From: Symbiobacteriaceae bacterium | Lineage (GTDB): Bacteria; Bacillota; Sulfobacillia; Symbiobacteriales; Symbiobacteriaceae | Direction: 5' to 3' | Assembly: GCA_029239785.1 (NCBI GenBank) | Contig: JARBUG010000009.1 | Span: forward strand, 1 to 63,700 | DNA length: 63,700 nt | Part shown: positions 44,820 to 53,210 of the stretch, piece by piece | How positions within the stretch are numbered: position 1 is the first letter of the stretch | Layout of the letters: every line of letters begins with the position of its first letter | Translations under genes and position numbers: made by a program | Notes under the pieces: generated by a model | The model's input: only the letters and a program-made list of their open reading frames with translations | Told to the model about the DNA's origin: nothing | Databases searched by the model: none

Positions 44820-45317
44820 TTATATGGCCTCCGACTTGGGCTCTTCGCCGGTGCGGGCGGTTTCGGACTTCAGCTCGCCGTAGAGCCGCTCCATGGCCCG
44901 CAGCATGATCTGGCGCTCATCGGGCGACCAGATTTTGGCGATTTCCTGCAGTTCCTTTGCGAGTTCCTTTTTGATCTCCCAAACTTTGCTGCCCTTTTCC
45001 GTCAGCCGGATGTTGACGACACGGCGGTCTTCCGTGCTGCGTTCCCGCACGAGCCAGCCGTCGCGTTCCAACCGGTCTGCTACCCCCGTGAGATTCCCCC
45101 TGGAGCAATTGAGCTCATCCGCCAGACTCCCCAATGTCGTGGCGTCCCCGTACACGGCTGCCAGCAGCAACTGGTACTGAGGCATTGTCAGACCGTACTT
45201 TCGGTTCAGGAACCGATGGCAGCGCTTCTCCACCAGGTCGGCGATGGTCTGCAGCAATGGCAGAACGTTTTCGGGCGTGAACCTATCGACCTGACTCATC
45301 TGAGCTTGCTGTTCCAA
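44820..45317 (-). CDS. MarR-family transcriptional regulator
   Basis: A 165-residue winged-helix regulator. YGLTMPQYQLLLAAVYGDAT and LADELNCSRGNLTGVADRLE form the DNA-binding helices, and RSTEDRRVVNIRLTEKGSKV is the MarR wing. The TTG start lies behind GGAAGGTGA; ATG seven codons in is an alternative. No adjacent efflux gene is in divergent orientation, except pheA 347 nt away, so its target is unknown. Autoregulation is the family norm. Confidence 0.87.
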   Translation of the reverse strand: MEQQAQMSQVDRFTPENVLPLLQTIADLVEKRCHRFLNRKYGLTMPQYQLLLAAVYGDATTLGSLADELNCSRGNLTGVADRLERDGWLVRERSTEDRRVVNIRLTEKGSKVWEIKKELAKELQEIAKIWSPDERQIMLRAMERLYGELKSETARTGEEPKSEAI

Positions 45318-45509
45318 GCATGGTCACCTTCCTTTCATTCGTTTGGCACCGGGATCGGCCTCGAGTGGGTGGTTGTGACCAACCCGTATATGTCTTACCG
45401 GCATTATCCCATCAATTCCAGATATTGTCAATCAGGCTGGAAGAAAAAGGTTGTGTTTTAATAAAGAGCACCGGATTAGGGAATATCGCCCACTCTGCCG
45501 CCATCCATA
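45318..45509. other. AT-rich gap between marR and pheA
   Basis: About 190 nt with no supported gene or strong hairpin. It must hold the marR promoter. Short open frames across it have no ribosome site and no family resemblance. Confidence 0.5.
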
Positions 45510-45537
45510 TTGTCTCCGTGTACCGTTTACTTATGCT
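45510..45537 (+). promoter_or_regulatory. Putative promoter of pheA
   Basis: TTGTCT (45510-45515) and TATGCT (45532-45537) are 16 nt apart, 126 nt before the pheA start. No attenuator or T-box is visible between them. Confidence 0.5.
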
Positions 45538-45663
45538 GATAAGCGAGACAAAAGAAGGGAACGACCCTACAACTTACACGAGATTTCTTCCGAAACGATA
45601 GATAGACTCAGGGACACATGGTAGAATCATCGGCAATACCTGCATGCGAAAGGGGCGTCGAGC

Positions 45664-46488
45664 ATGACCACGGTGGCTTTTCAGGGCGAACATGGCGCAT
45701 ACGGCGAAGAGGCGATTTTTCGTGGGTTTGGACGGACGGCGACGCCGCTGCCGTGCAAAAGCTTTGCCGATACCTTTGCGGCCGTCGCCGGGGGCGCGGC
45801 CGATTACGGCCTCGTGCCGGTGGAGAACTCGCAGGCCGGCACCATCAACGACGTGTATGACCTGCTGCGCAGCCATGACTTGCACGTGGTGGGCGAGGTC
45901 TGCCATCCCGTCGATCACTGCCTGATGGCCCTGCCGGGGCAGGCGCTCAGCGAGATCACCCGGGTGATCTCCCACCCGCAGGCCCTGGCGCAGGTGGATG
46001 CGTACCTGCGCACCCTGGGCGTAGAGGTGGTGGCCACCTACGACACGGCGGGCAGCGCCAAGCAGATTCGCGAGGAGCAGCTCCGGGGTGTGGCGGCCGT
46101 GGCGGGCGCGGGAGCGGCCGAGCGCTACGGGCTGGAGATTCTGGCCCGATCGATCCAGACGGTCAAGGAGAACGTGACCCGCTTTGTGAAACTCAGCCGG
46201 GCGCCGGGCCCGGTCCCCAAAAAGCCGGCCAAGACGATGCTGATGCTGGGCCTGGCCCACCAGCCGGGGTCGCTCTATCGGGTCCTTGGTCTGTTCGCAA
46301 AGGCGCAGGCCAACCTGCTCAAGCTGGAGTCCCGCCCCTCACGGAACCGGCCCTGGGAGTACGTCTTCTACCTGGACCTGGAGGGAGACCAGGCCGACCC
46401 GCCCCTGGCAGCTGCCCTGGAGGAACTGCACGACCTGACCGCTTTTTGCAAGGTGCTCGGCTCCTTTGAACGGGACCTCCAGCCATAA
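45664..46488 (+). CDS. pheA: Prephenate dehydratase
   Basis: A 274-residue monofunctional enzyme that converts prephenate to phenylpyruvate. VAFQGEHGAYGEEA opens the domain, GLVPVENSQAGTINDVYDLL is the substrate region and ENVTRFVKL contains the catalytic T-R-F. A C-terminal ACT domain with LKLESRPSRNRPWEYVFYLD (ESRP motif) provides phenylalanine feedback. There is no fused chorismate mutase. Confidence 0.95.
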   Translation: MTTVAFQGEHGAYGEEAIFRGFGRTATPLPCKSFADTFAAVAGGAADYGLVPVENSQAGTINDVYDLLRSHDLHVVGEVCHPVDHCLMALPGQALSEITRVISHPQALAQVDAYLRTLGVEVVATYDTAGSAKQIREEQLRGVAAVAGAGAAERYGLEILARSIQTVKENVTRFVKLSRAPGPVPKKPAKTMLMLGLAHQPGSLYRVLGLFAKAQANLLKLESRPSRNRPWEYVFYLDLEGDQADPPLAAALEELHDLTAFCKVLGSFERDLQP

Positions 46489-46492
46489 CCGA

Positions 46493-46528
46493 TTCGCCCT
46501 CGGACCGATCCGGGGGCGAAAACTTTTT
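46493..46528 (+). terminator. Terminator of pheA
   Basis: TTCGCCCTCGG (46493-46503) pairs with CCGGGGGCGAA (46510-46520), followed by AACTTTTT. Confidence 0.85.
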
Positions 46529-46560
46529 AGTTCTATATCGAACATCACATGAAGATTACA

Positions 46561-46588
46561 CGTTGCACATAATGAACGCTGTGCAACG
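46561..46588 (+). promoter_or_regulatory. Inverted repeat overlapping the NERD gene ribosome site
   Basis: CGTTGCACA (46561-46569) and TGTGCAACG (46580-46588) are perfect inverted repeats. CATAAT, a possible -10 box, straddles the left arm. The final G begins the GGAGGTG ribosome site. It could be an operator or a translation-blocking hairpin. Confidence 0.5.
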
Positions 46589-46601
46589 GAGGTGGTAGTC
46601 C

Positions 46602-47294
46602 TTGGCGCATTTGATGACTACCACCCATCGCGCGGGTGACCGGGTCAGGCGGGCCCAGGGCGCCGCCCTGCTGGCGGGGGCGGGCATGGTGGCCGCGGTG
46701 GCCGTGGCTGTGGCTTCCCCGGGGCTCCTGCGCCTGGTCGGTGCCGTTGCCGCCACAGCGCTCCTCGTGCTGGCTCTGGCCAAGCTGCTTGATGCCGACC
46801 GCTTTCAGCAACAGGCCCGGGCCGAAGCCCGCCTGTTGGGGGCGCTTGTGGCCCAGCTCCCGCCGCACTGGTACGTACTGGGCGACCTAGAAATCGAGCC
46901 CTCGTGGCTGGAGCCGGTCCAGGTGTGGGCCGTGGTCGTGGGGCCGGGCGGCGTGGCCGTGATCCAGCCCTGCGGGGAGGAAGGCGCCCTGACCCCGTTC
47001 GGCCACATCTGGATGGTGGAGCGGCGGGGCAAGGTCCGGTCGATCCCATCGCCGGCGGCGCAGGCCTGCACTGCGCTTGAGGCGCTGCGCGAAGTACTGG
47101 GCACCGAGCAGATTCCCATCATCCCGGTGGTGGTGCTGACCGATATGCAGTCGATCTTTCACCAAGTCGAGACCGGGGCCGATGTGGTCGGCCTGCCGCA
47201 CGCGGCTGCCGGCCTGCGCAGTAAGTTGGGCGGAAAACAGCAGATCTGGGATCCACTTCAGCTCGCTGCATTTTTAACGCATTATCATCGATGA
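46602..47294 (+). CDS. Membrane-anchored NERD-like protein
   Basis: A 230-residue protein with two N-terminal hydrophobic segments (about residues 20-60) and a cytoplasmic domain. LPPHWYVLGDLEIEPSW, VWAVVVGPGGVAVIQPC and IIPVVVLTDMQSIF have the spacing of the NERD (nuclease-related) domain, but the acidic catalytic residues of true nucleases are not clear. The TTG start has GGAGGTG 7 nt upstream. Function unknown. Confidence 0.6.
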   Translation: MAHLMTTTHRAGDRVRRAQGAALLAGAGMVAAVAVAVASPGLLRLVGAVAATALLVLALAKLLDADRFQQQARAEARLLGALVAQLPPHWYVLGDLEIEPSWLEPVQVWAVVVGPGGVAVIQPCGEEGALTPFGHIWMVERRGKVRSIPSPAAQACTALEALREVLGTEQIPIIPVVVLTDMQSIFHQVETGADVVGLPHAAAGLRSKLGGKQQIWDPLQLAAFLTHYHR

Positions 47295-47309
47295 GGACGA
47301 AAATAATGC

Positions 47310-47338
47310 TTGATTTCAGTCTCTGTTTGGTCTAAACT
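47310..47338 (+). promoter_or_regulatory. Promoter of the ilv operon
   Basis: TTGATT (47310-47315) and TAAACT (47333-47338) are separated by 17 nt. Transcription would begin near 47345, just before a hairpin and the T-box leader. Confidence 0.65.
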
Positions 47339-47348
47339 GCACATCAAT

Positions 47349-47400
47349 ACCTAAAGAGACATGCGGAAATAGTCCGTATGTGCTTGTGTTTAGGTCTTTT
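47349..47400 (+). terminator. Hairpin with T-run between promoter and T-box
   Basis: ACCTAAA (47349-47355) pairs with TTTAGGT (47389-47395), with an inner stem CATGCGGA/TCCGTATG (47360-47367 with 47373-47380). CTTTTTCT follows. It might terminate upstream read-through or act as an extra attenuator in the ilv leader. Confidence 0.55.
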
Positions 47401-47410
47401 TCTCTACCTC

Positions 47411-47698
47411 TAACAGCGATGACGGGACCAGTAGAACGGCAAATCCACCTCCCAGCGAGCGGCGAACTGGTGAAAGCGCCGCAGCGATTGCCGAACGAAC
47501 ATCACCCCGTAGCTGCCGGACTGAACGCCCCCGGGCGAGTAGGTCAGGGCCGGCCCCACTCAGGGCCGTTATCCGAATGAGGCCGTCCCTCCGTGGGGCG
47601 GCGAAGTAGGGTGGTACCACGACAAAAGTCGTCCCTACCGCAGGCAGTTAGTAGCGCGAATGCGCGGCTGGCGCCTGCGGTGGGGCCTTTTTTATTTT
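47411..47698 (+). promoter_or_regulatory. T-box leader, isoleucine specifier (ilv operon)
   Basis: Conserved Stem I parts are GATGACGGGACCAGTAG and AGCGAGCGGCGAACTGG. The specifier context GAAC-ATC-ACCCC puts ATC (Ile) at 47501-47503. The T-box bulge AGGGTGGTACCACG lies at 47608-47621; its TGGT can pair with ACCA at the end of uncharged tRNA. The terminator pairs CCCTACCGCAGGC with GCCTGCGGTGGGG and is followed by TTTTTT. Its 5' arm is shared with the antiterminator. Uncharged tRNA-Ile should turn the operon on. Confidence 0.9.
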
Positions 47699-47713
47699 CA
47701 AGGAGGTGTGCGG

Positions 47714-49238
<1,525 letters not shown>

Positions 49239-49309
49239 GCCGGGTTCGCTGGACCTTGACAGTTGCATAGGGTTGAGTGGAGTTCGTGTGGCATCTGGGA
49301 CATTGATTG

Positions 49310-49422
49310 ACCACAGAGAACACAGAGATCACTGAAGCTGGGCATATCGTACCTGGTCATTATTGATATGGATGACCTTGAATGGTGTTCTTGGTTTCTG
49401 TGTCCTCTGTGTACTCTGTGGT
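49310..49422. repeat. Inverted-repeat element (CCACAGAG type) between ilvC and ilvE
   Basis: Arms ACCACAGAGAACACAGAG (49310-49327) and CTCTGTGTACTCTGTGGT (49405-49422) are inverted with one mismatch. The right arm is extended by TGTCC and a further partial CTGTG unit. The 77 nt between have no coding signal. It fills the 241-nt gap in the operon. Confidence 0.75.
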
Positions 49423-49479
49423 AAAAAGCAGAAACCCGACCCCCAACGGAGGCCGGCCGATTGAGGAGGCGTGTGGCGA

Positions 49480-50355
49480 GTGAGCATTCAGGTTTACATC
49501 GACGGTCAGTTCTACCCGAAGGAAGAAGCGAAGATCTCGGTCTTCGACCATGGCTTCCTGTACGGGGACGGGGTGTTTGAAGGGATCCGGGCTTACAACG
49601 GCCGGGTCTATAAGCTGACCGAGCATCTGGACCGGCTGTACGATTCGGCGAAGTCGATTATGCTGGAGATTCCCCTGACCTGGCAGGAGATGGAGCAGGT
49701 CGTGCTCGAGACCTGCCGCATCAATGACCTGCGGGATGCGTACATCCGGCTGGTCATCTCCCGGGGGAAGGGCGACCTGGGGCTGGACCCCCGGAAATGC
49801 CCCAGGGCGACCGTGGTCTGCATCGCCGACAGCATTTCGCTCTTCCCGCCCGAGGTGTACACCCAGGGCATGAAGGTGATTTCGGTCGGCACCCGGCGCA
49901 ACCCGGTGGACACGATGTCGCCGCAGGTCAAGACGCTCAACTACCTGACCGGCATTATGGCGAAGATCAGCGCCGTCAACCTGGGCTACCCGGAAGTGAT
50001 CATGCTGAACCGGGACGGCTACGTGTGCGAAGGCACTGGCGATAACATCTTCATCGTCAAGAACAACAAGGTGATTACGCCGCCCGCCTACCTGGGCATT
50101 CTGCCCGGCATTACCCGGGAAGCGGTGCTGCACATGGCCCGGGCCCAGGGCTATGCCGCTGAGGAAGGGATTTTCACCCTGCATGATGTCTACACGGCCG
50201 AAGAGTGCTTCCTGACGGGCACCGCGGCCGAGGTGGTACCGGTGGTGATGGCGGACGGCCGGACGATTGGCGCCGGCAAGCCGGGGCCGGTGACGGAGCG
50301 GTTGATCGCCGGGTTCCGCACCCAGACCCAGAACGAGGGAACGCCGATATTTTGA
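49480..50355 (+). CDS. ilvE: Branched-chain amino acid aminotransferase
   Basis: A 291-residue fold-type IV PLP enzyme that aminates the branched-chain keto acids. FDHGFLYGDGVFEGIRAYNG is the N-terminal signature. The PLP lysine lies in VKTLNYLTGIMAK, and EGTGDNIFIVKN and GITREAVL are C-terminal PLP-site segments. The GTG at 49480 is 10 nt after AGGAGG; GTG 49471 is too close. Confidence 0.93.
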   Translation: MSIQVYIDGQFYPKEEAKISVFDHGFLYGDGVFEGIRAYNGRVYKLTEHLDRLYDSAKSIMLEIPLTWQEMEQVVLETCRINDLRDAYIRLVISRGKGDLGLDPRKCPRATVVCIADSISLFPPEVYTQGMKVISVGTRRNPVDTMSPQVKTLNYLTGIMAKISAVNLGYPEVIMLNRDGYVCEGTGDNIFIVKNNKVITPPAYLGILPGITREAVLHMARAQGYAAEEGIFTLHDVYTAEECFLTGTAAEVVPVVMADGRTIGAGKPGPVTERLIAGFRTQTQNEGTPIF

Positions 50356-50364
50356 CGAAACGAC

Positions 50365-50390
50365 GACCCGCCCCCGGCGTGGGGCGGGTC
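50365..50390 (+). other. Hairpin between ilvE and the DJ-1-like gene
   Basis: GACCCGCCCC (50365-50374) pairs with GGGGCGGGTC (50381-50390). No T-run follows, so it may stabilise or process the operon mRNA more than end it. Confidence 0.5.
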
Positions 50391-50417
50391 AGCCCATATC
50401 TTGAGGAGGGACACCCC

Positions 50418-51035
50418 ATGTTGAAGGTTGCTGTTGTACTGTTTGATGGCGTTGAAGAACTCGACTTCGCCGGACCGCTGGAGGTCCTGGGACAGGCCGG
50501 CGACGTCTTCACCGTGGGGCCGTCCCGGGAAGTGCGGGCGCGCCACGGCCTGACTGTGCGCCCTGACTTTACCTTCGCCGATGCGCCCCGGCCCGACGTG
50601 CTGGTGGTGCCCGGCGGACCCGTGACCCGGGAGAACCCGGCGTCGCTCTTCGAGACCGTCGCCTACGTCCGGCGGGTGGCGCCCTTCGCCCGCAAAGTGC
50701 TGTCGGTCTGCACCGGGGCCTTCATCCTGGCGATGGCGGGCCAGCTGCATCAGCGGACGGTGACGACGCACTTCCAGCGGCGCCGGCTGCTGGCCGACAG
50801 CTTCCCGGACGTGCACGTCGCCTATCGGCGGGTGGTGATGGACGGCAAGTTCATCTCCACGGCGGGGGTTTCGGCCGGTCTGGACGGGGCGCTGCAGCTG
50901 CTCTTCCGCCTGAAGGGGCTGGAGGTGGCCCGGCGGGTGGCCAACCAGATTGAATACCCCTGGCATGTGGATGACGTGATGGACGCCGAACCCTATACCT
51001 TCTGGGAAGAGGGGAATCGGGCAATCGGGTGGTAA
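50418..51035 (+). CDS. DJ-1/PfpI family protein in the ilv operon
   Basis: A 205-residue class I glutamine amidotransferase-like protein. VAVVLFDGVEELDFAGPLEV is the N-terminal segment with the conserved acidic residue, and Cys98 in SVCTGAFILAMAG is the nucleophile. HFQRRRLL follows. Relatives include isonitrile hydratases, glyoxalase/deglycase-type proteins and the sensor half of AraC regulators; here there is no DNA-binding domain. ATG 50418 has GGAGGG upstream. Placement between ilvE and ilvD suggests a link to branched-chain metabolism that I cannot define. Confidence 0.85.
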   Translation: MLKVAVVLFDGVEELDFAGPLEVLGQAGDVFTVGPSREVRARHGLTVRPDFTFADAPRPDVLVVPGGPVTRENPASLFETVAYVRRVAPFARKVLSVCTGAFILAMAGQLHQRTVTTHFQRRRLLADSFPDVHVAYRRVVMDGKFISTAGVSAGLDGALQLLFRLKGLEVARRVANQIEYPWHVDDVMDAEPYTFWEEGNRAIGW

Positions 51036-51047
51036 GGAGGGATCGGC

Positions 51048-52709
51048 TTGCGCAGTGATACGATCAAGCGGGGGCACGACCGGGCGCCCCACCGGGCATT
51101 GCTGAAGGCCACGGGTGTGACCGATGCCGACATGGGCAAGCCGTTCATCGGCATCGCCAACAGCTACATCGATATCGTTCCGGGCCACGTCCATTTGAAG
51201 GAGTTTGGCGATCTGGTCAAGGAGGCCGTCCGGGAGGCCGGCGGCGTGCCCTTCCTGTTCAACACCATCGGCGTCGATGACGGCATCGCGATGGGGCACA
51301 TCGGGATGCGGTACAGCCTCCCCTCCCGGGAGCTGATTGCGGACTGCGTCGAGACGGTGATGGAGGCGCATCAGCTTGATGCGATGATCTGCATTCCGAA
51401 CTGCGACAAGATCACGCCCGGCATGCTGATGGCGGCCATGCGGATTAACGTGCCGACGATTTTTGTGAGCGGCGGGCCGATGGCGGCGGGGCGCCTGAAG
51501 GATGGGCGTCGCGCCGATCTGATATCGGTCTTCGAAGGGGTCGGCGCTCATGCGATGGGCGCCCTGGATGACGCAGGGCTGAAGGATTTGGAGGATAACG
51601 CCTGTCCGACCTGCGGCTCCTGCTCCGGCATGTTTACCGCCAACTCGATGAACTGCCTCTGCGAGGCGCTGGGCCTGGCCCTGCCGGGAAACGGCACGGC
51701 GCTGGCCAAGTCGGCCGAGCGGGAGGCGCTGGCGAAGGCGGCGGCCCGCCGCATTGTGGAGATGGCGCTGGCGGGCGGTCCCCGGCCCCGGGAGATCGTG
51801 ACGGTGGAGGCGCTGGATAACGCTTTTGCCCTGGATATCGCCATGGGTGGATCGACAAATACCGTGCTGCATACGCTGGCGATTGCGCATGAGGCGGGTG
51901 TGGAGTATCCGCTGGCGCGGATCAACGAGTTGTCGGCCCGGGTGCCCTACATCTGTAAAGTGTCGCCGGCGACGCCGGACGTCCATATCGAAGATGTGCA
52001 TGCGGCCGGCGGGGTGATGGCGATTCTGCATGAGATTCGGGACCGTCTGCATCTGGATGCGCTGACGGTGACGGGGCTTTCGCTGGGCGAACTGTGCCGT
52101 GATGCCGCGGTGCAGGACCGGCGGGTGATCCGGTCGGTGGACGAGCCGTATTCGGCGACGGGCGGTCTGGCGATGTTGTTCGGGAATCTGGCGCCGGACG
52201 GGGCGGTGCTGAAGGTGGGGGCCGTCGATCCGTCGATTCGGGTCTTCCGGGGGCGGGCGGTGGTCTTTGAGTCGCAGGAGGAGGCGCTGGTAGGCATCTT
52301 CGGGGGCCGGGTGGCGGCGGGGCATGTGGTCGTCATCCGGTATGAAGGGCCTAAGGGCGGCCCGGGGATGCCGGAGATGCTGGCGCCGACATCGGCGATT
52401 GTGGGGATGGGCCTCGGCAAGGATGTGGCCCTGATTACGGATGGCCGGTTCTCGGGCGGGACCCGGGGGATTTGCCTGGGGCATATCTCGCCGGAGGCGG
52501 CGGAGGGCGGCCCGATCGGCCTGGTGCAGGATGGGGATGAGATCGAGATTGATATTGTGGGCCGGGGGCTGACGCTGGCGGTCGCGCCGGAGGAGTTGGG
52601 GCGCCGGGCCGCGGCGTGGGTGAAGCCGGAGCCGAAGGTGCAGCGCGGGTGGTTGGGCAGGTATGCCCGCATGGTGACGAGTGCGAACACGGGGGCGGTG
52701 CTGAAGTAG
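51048..52709 (+). CDS. ilvD: Dihydroxy-acid dehydratase
   Basis: A 553-residue iron-sulfur enzyme that dehydrates dihydroxy acids to keto acids. Cluster cysteines are in [13 protein letters not shown] and [29 protein letters not shown] is the C-terminal signature. The TTG start is 6 nt after GGAGGG, 12 nt downstream of the DJ-1-like gene. Confidence 0.95.
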   Translation: MRSDTIKRGHDRAPHRALLKATGVTDADMGKPFIGIANSYIDIVPGHVHLKEFGDLVKEAVREAGGVPFLFNTIGVDDGIAMGHIGMRYSLPSRELIADCVETVMEAHQLDAMICIPNCDKITPGMLMAAMRINVPTIFVSGGPMAAGRLKDGRRADLISVFEGVGAHAMGALDDAGLKDLEDNACPTCGSCSGMFTANSMNCLCEALGLALPGNGTALAKSAEREALAKAAARRIVEMALAGGPRPREIVTVEALDNAFALDIAMGGSTNTVLHTLAIAHEAGVEYPLARINELSARVPYICKVSPATPDVHIEDVHAAGGVMAILHEIRDRLHLDALTVTGLSLGELCRDAAVQDRRVIRSVDEPYSATGGLAMLFGNLAPDGAVLKVGAVDPSIRVFRGRAVVFESQEEALVGIFGGRVAAGHVVVIRYEGPKGGPGMPEMLAPTSAIVGMGLGKDVALITDGRFSGGTRGICLGHISPEAAEGGPIGLVQDGDEIEIDIVGRGLTLAVAPEELGRRAAAWVKPEPKVQRGWLGRYARMVTSANTGAVLK

Positions 52710-52732
52710 GGCTTCCGGGGGAGTGGTTCATT

Positions 52733-52820
52733 GCCACGGATTACACGGATTACACGGATTCAGTCCATGGTTGGAGGCTGCCTCTCTGGCATTATTTTCA
52801 TAATCCGTGTAATCCGTGGC
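52733..52820. repeat. Inverted-repeat element (CCACGGATTACACGG type) after ilvD
   Basis: Arms GCCACGGATTACACGGATTA (52733-52752) and TAATCCGTGTAATCCGTGGC (52801-52820) are perfect 20-bp inverted repeats, and CACGGATT continues the left arm as a tandem unit. The 48-nt spacer has no coding signal. I recall very similar sequences scattered between genes in unrelated bacteria, from memory only. Confidence 0.8.
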
Positions 52821-52880
52821 GAAAAACTGTATCCAGTCCCCGGTCCTGTCGCTCCGCCAATGAAGGGGTCGTGAGGTCCT

Positions 52881-53192
52881 AACGCCGTGCCAACGCAGGG
52901 ATATCGAAGACCAAACGCCCTGCCTACGGAGGGACTTTGCGGATACAACGCCAAGCCTATGCAGGGACTTTTCGGCCCCAATGCCGCGCCTATGCAGGGA
53001 CTTTGTGGTTCCAATGCCGTGCCTATGCTGATACCATGCGAGACCAACGCCCTGCCTATGCAGGGACTTCGTGGTTCCAATGCCGTGCCTATGCTGGCAC
53101 TATGTGAGGCCAACGCCCTGCCTACGCGGGGATATCGTGGTGCCAATGCCGGGCTTATGCTGGGCCAATGCATGCCTAACGCCGGCCCAACG
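52881..53192 (+). repeat. 33-bp tandem repeat array between ilvD and ilvB
   Basis: About 9.5 units of 33 bp. They start at 52881, 52914, 52947, 52980, 53013, 53046, 53079, 53112, 53145 and 53178 (partial). The consensus runs AAYGCCSTGCCTAYGCAGGG then ACTTYGTGGTTCC. Each unit holds a small hairpin (CCTGC/GCAGG around CTAT). The array is open in all its frames, and in frame with ilvB encodes an 11-residue repeat (N-A-L-P-M-Q-G-L-R-G-S). A GTG at 52887 has GAGGT 9 nt upstream. Confidence 0.85.
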
Positions 53193-53210
53193 AAGAAGGA
53201 GGAGATCACT

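Noticed and set aside
45320..45601. 93-codon frame between marR and pheA
   Set aside because: No ribosome site, no family resemblance, and the putative pheA promoter lies inside it.
50190..52484. 764-codon minus-strand frame opposite the DJ-1-like gene and ilvD
   Set aside because: Composition is His/Pro/Arg-rich as expected of antisense GC-rich DNA. The plus strand carries intact family motifs.
52881..53192. CRISPR array
   Set aside because: Units of 33 bp are directly adjacent with no unique spacers, and no cas genes are in the window.
52760..53209. Minus-strand open frame of 149 codons across the 33-bp array
   Set aside because: The repeat length is a multiple of three, so every frame tends to stay open. 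There is no ribosome site and no family resemblance.
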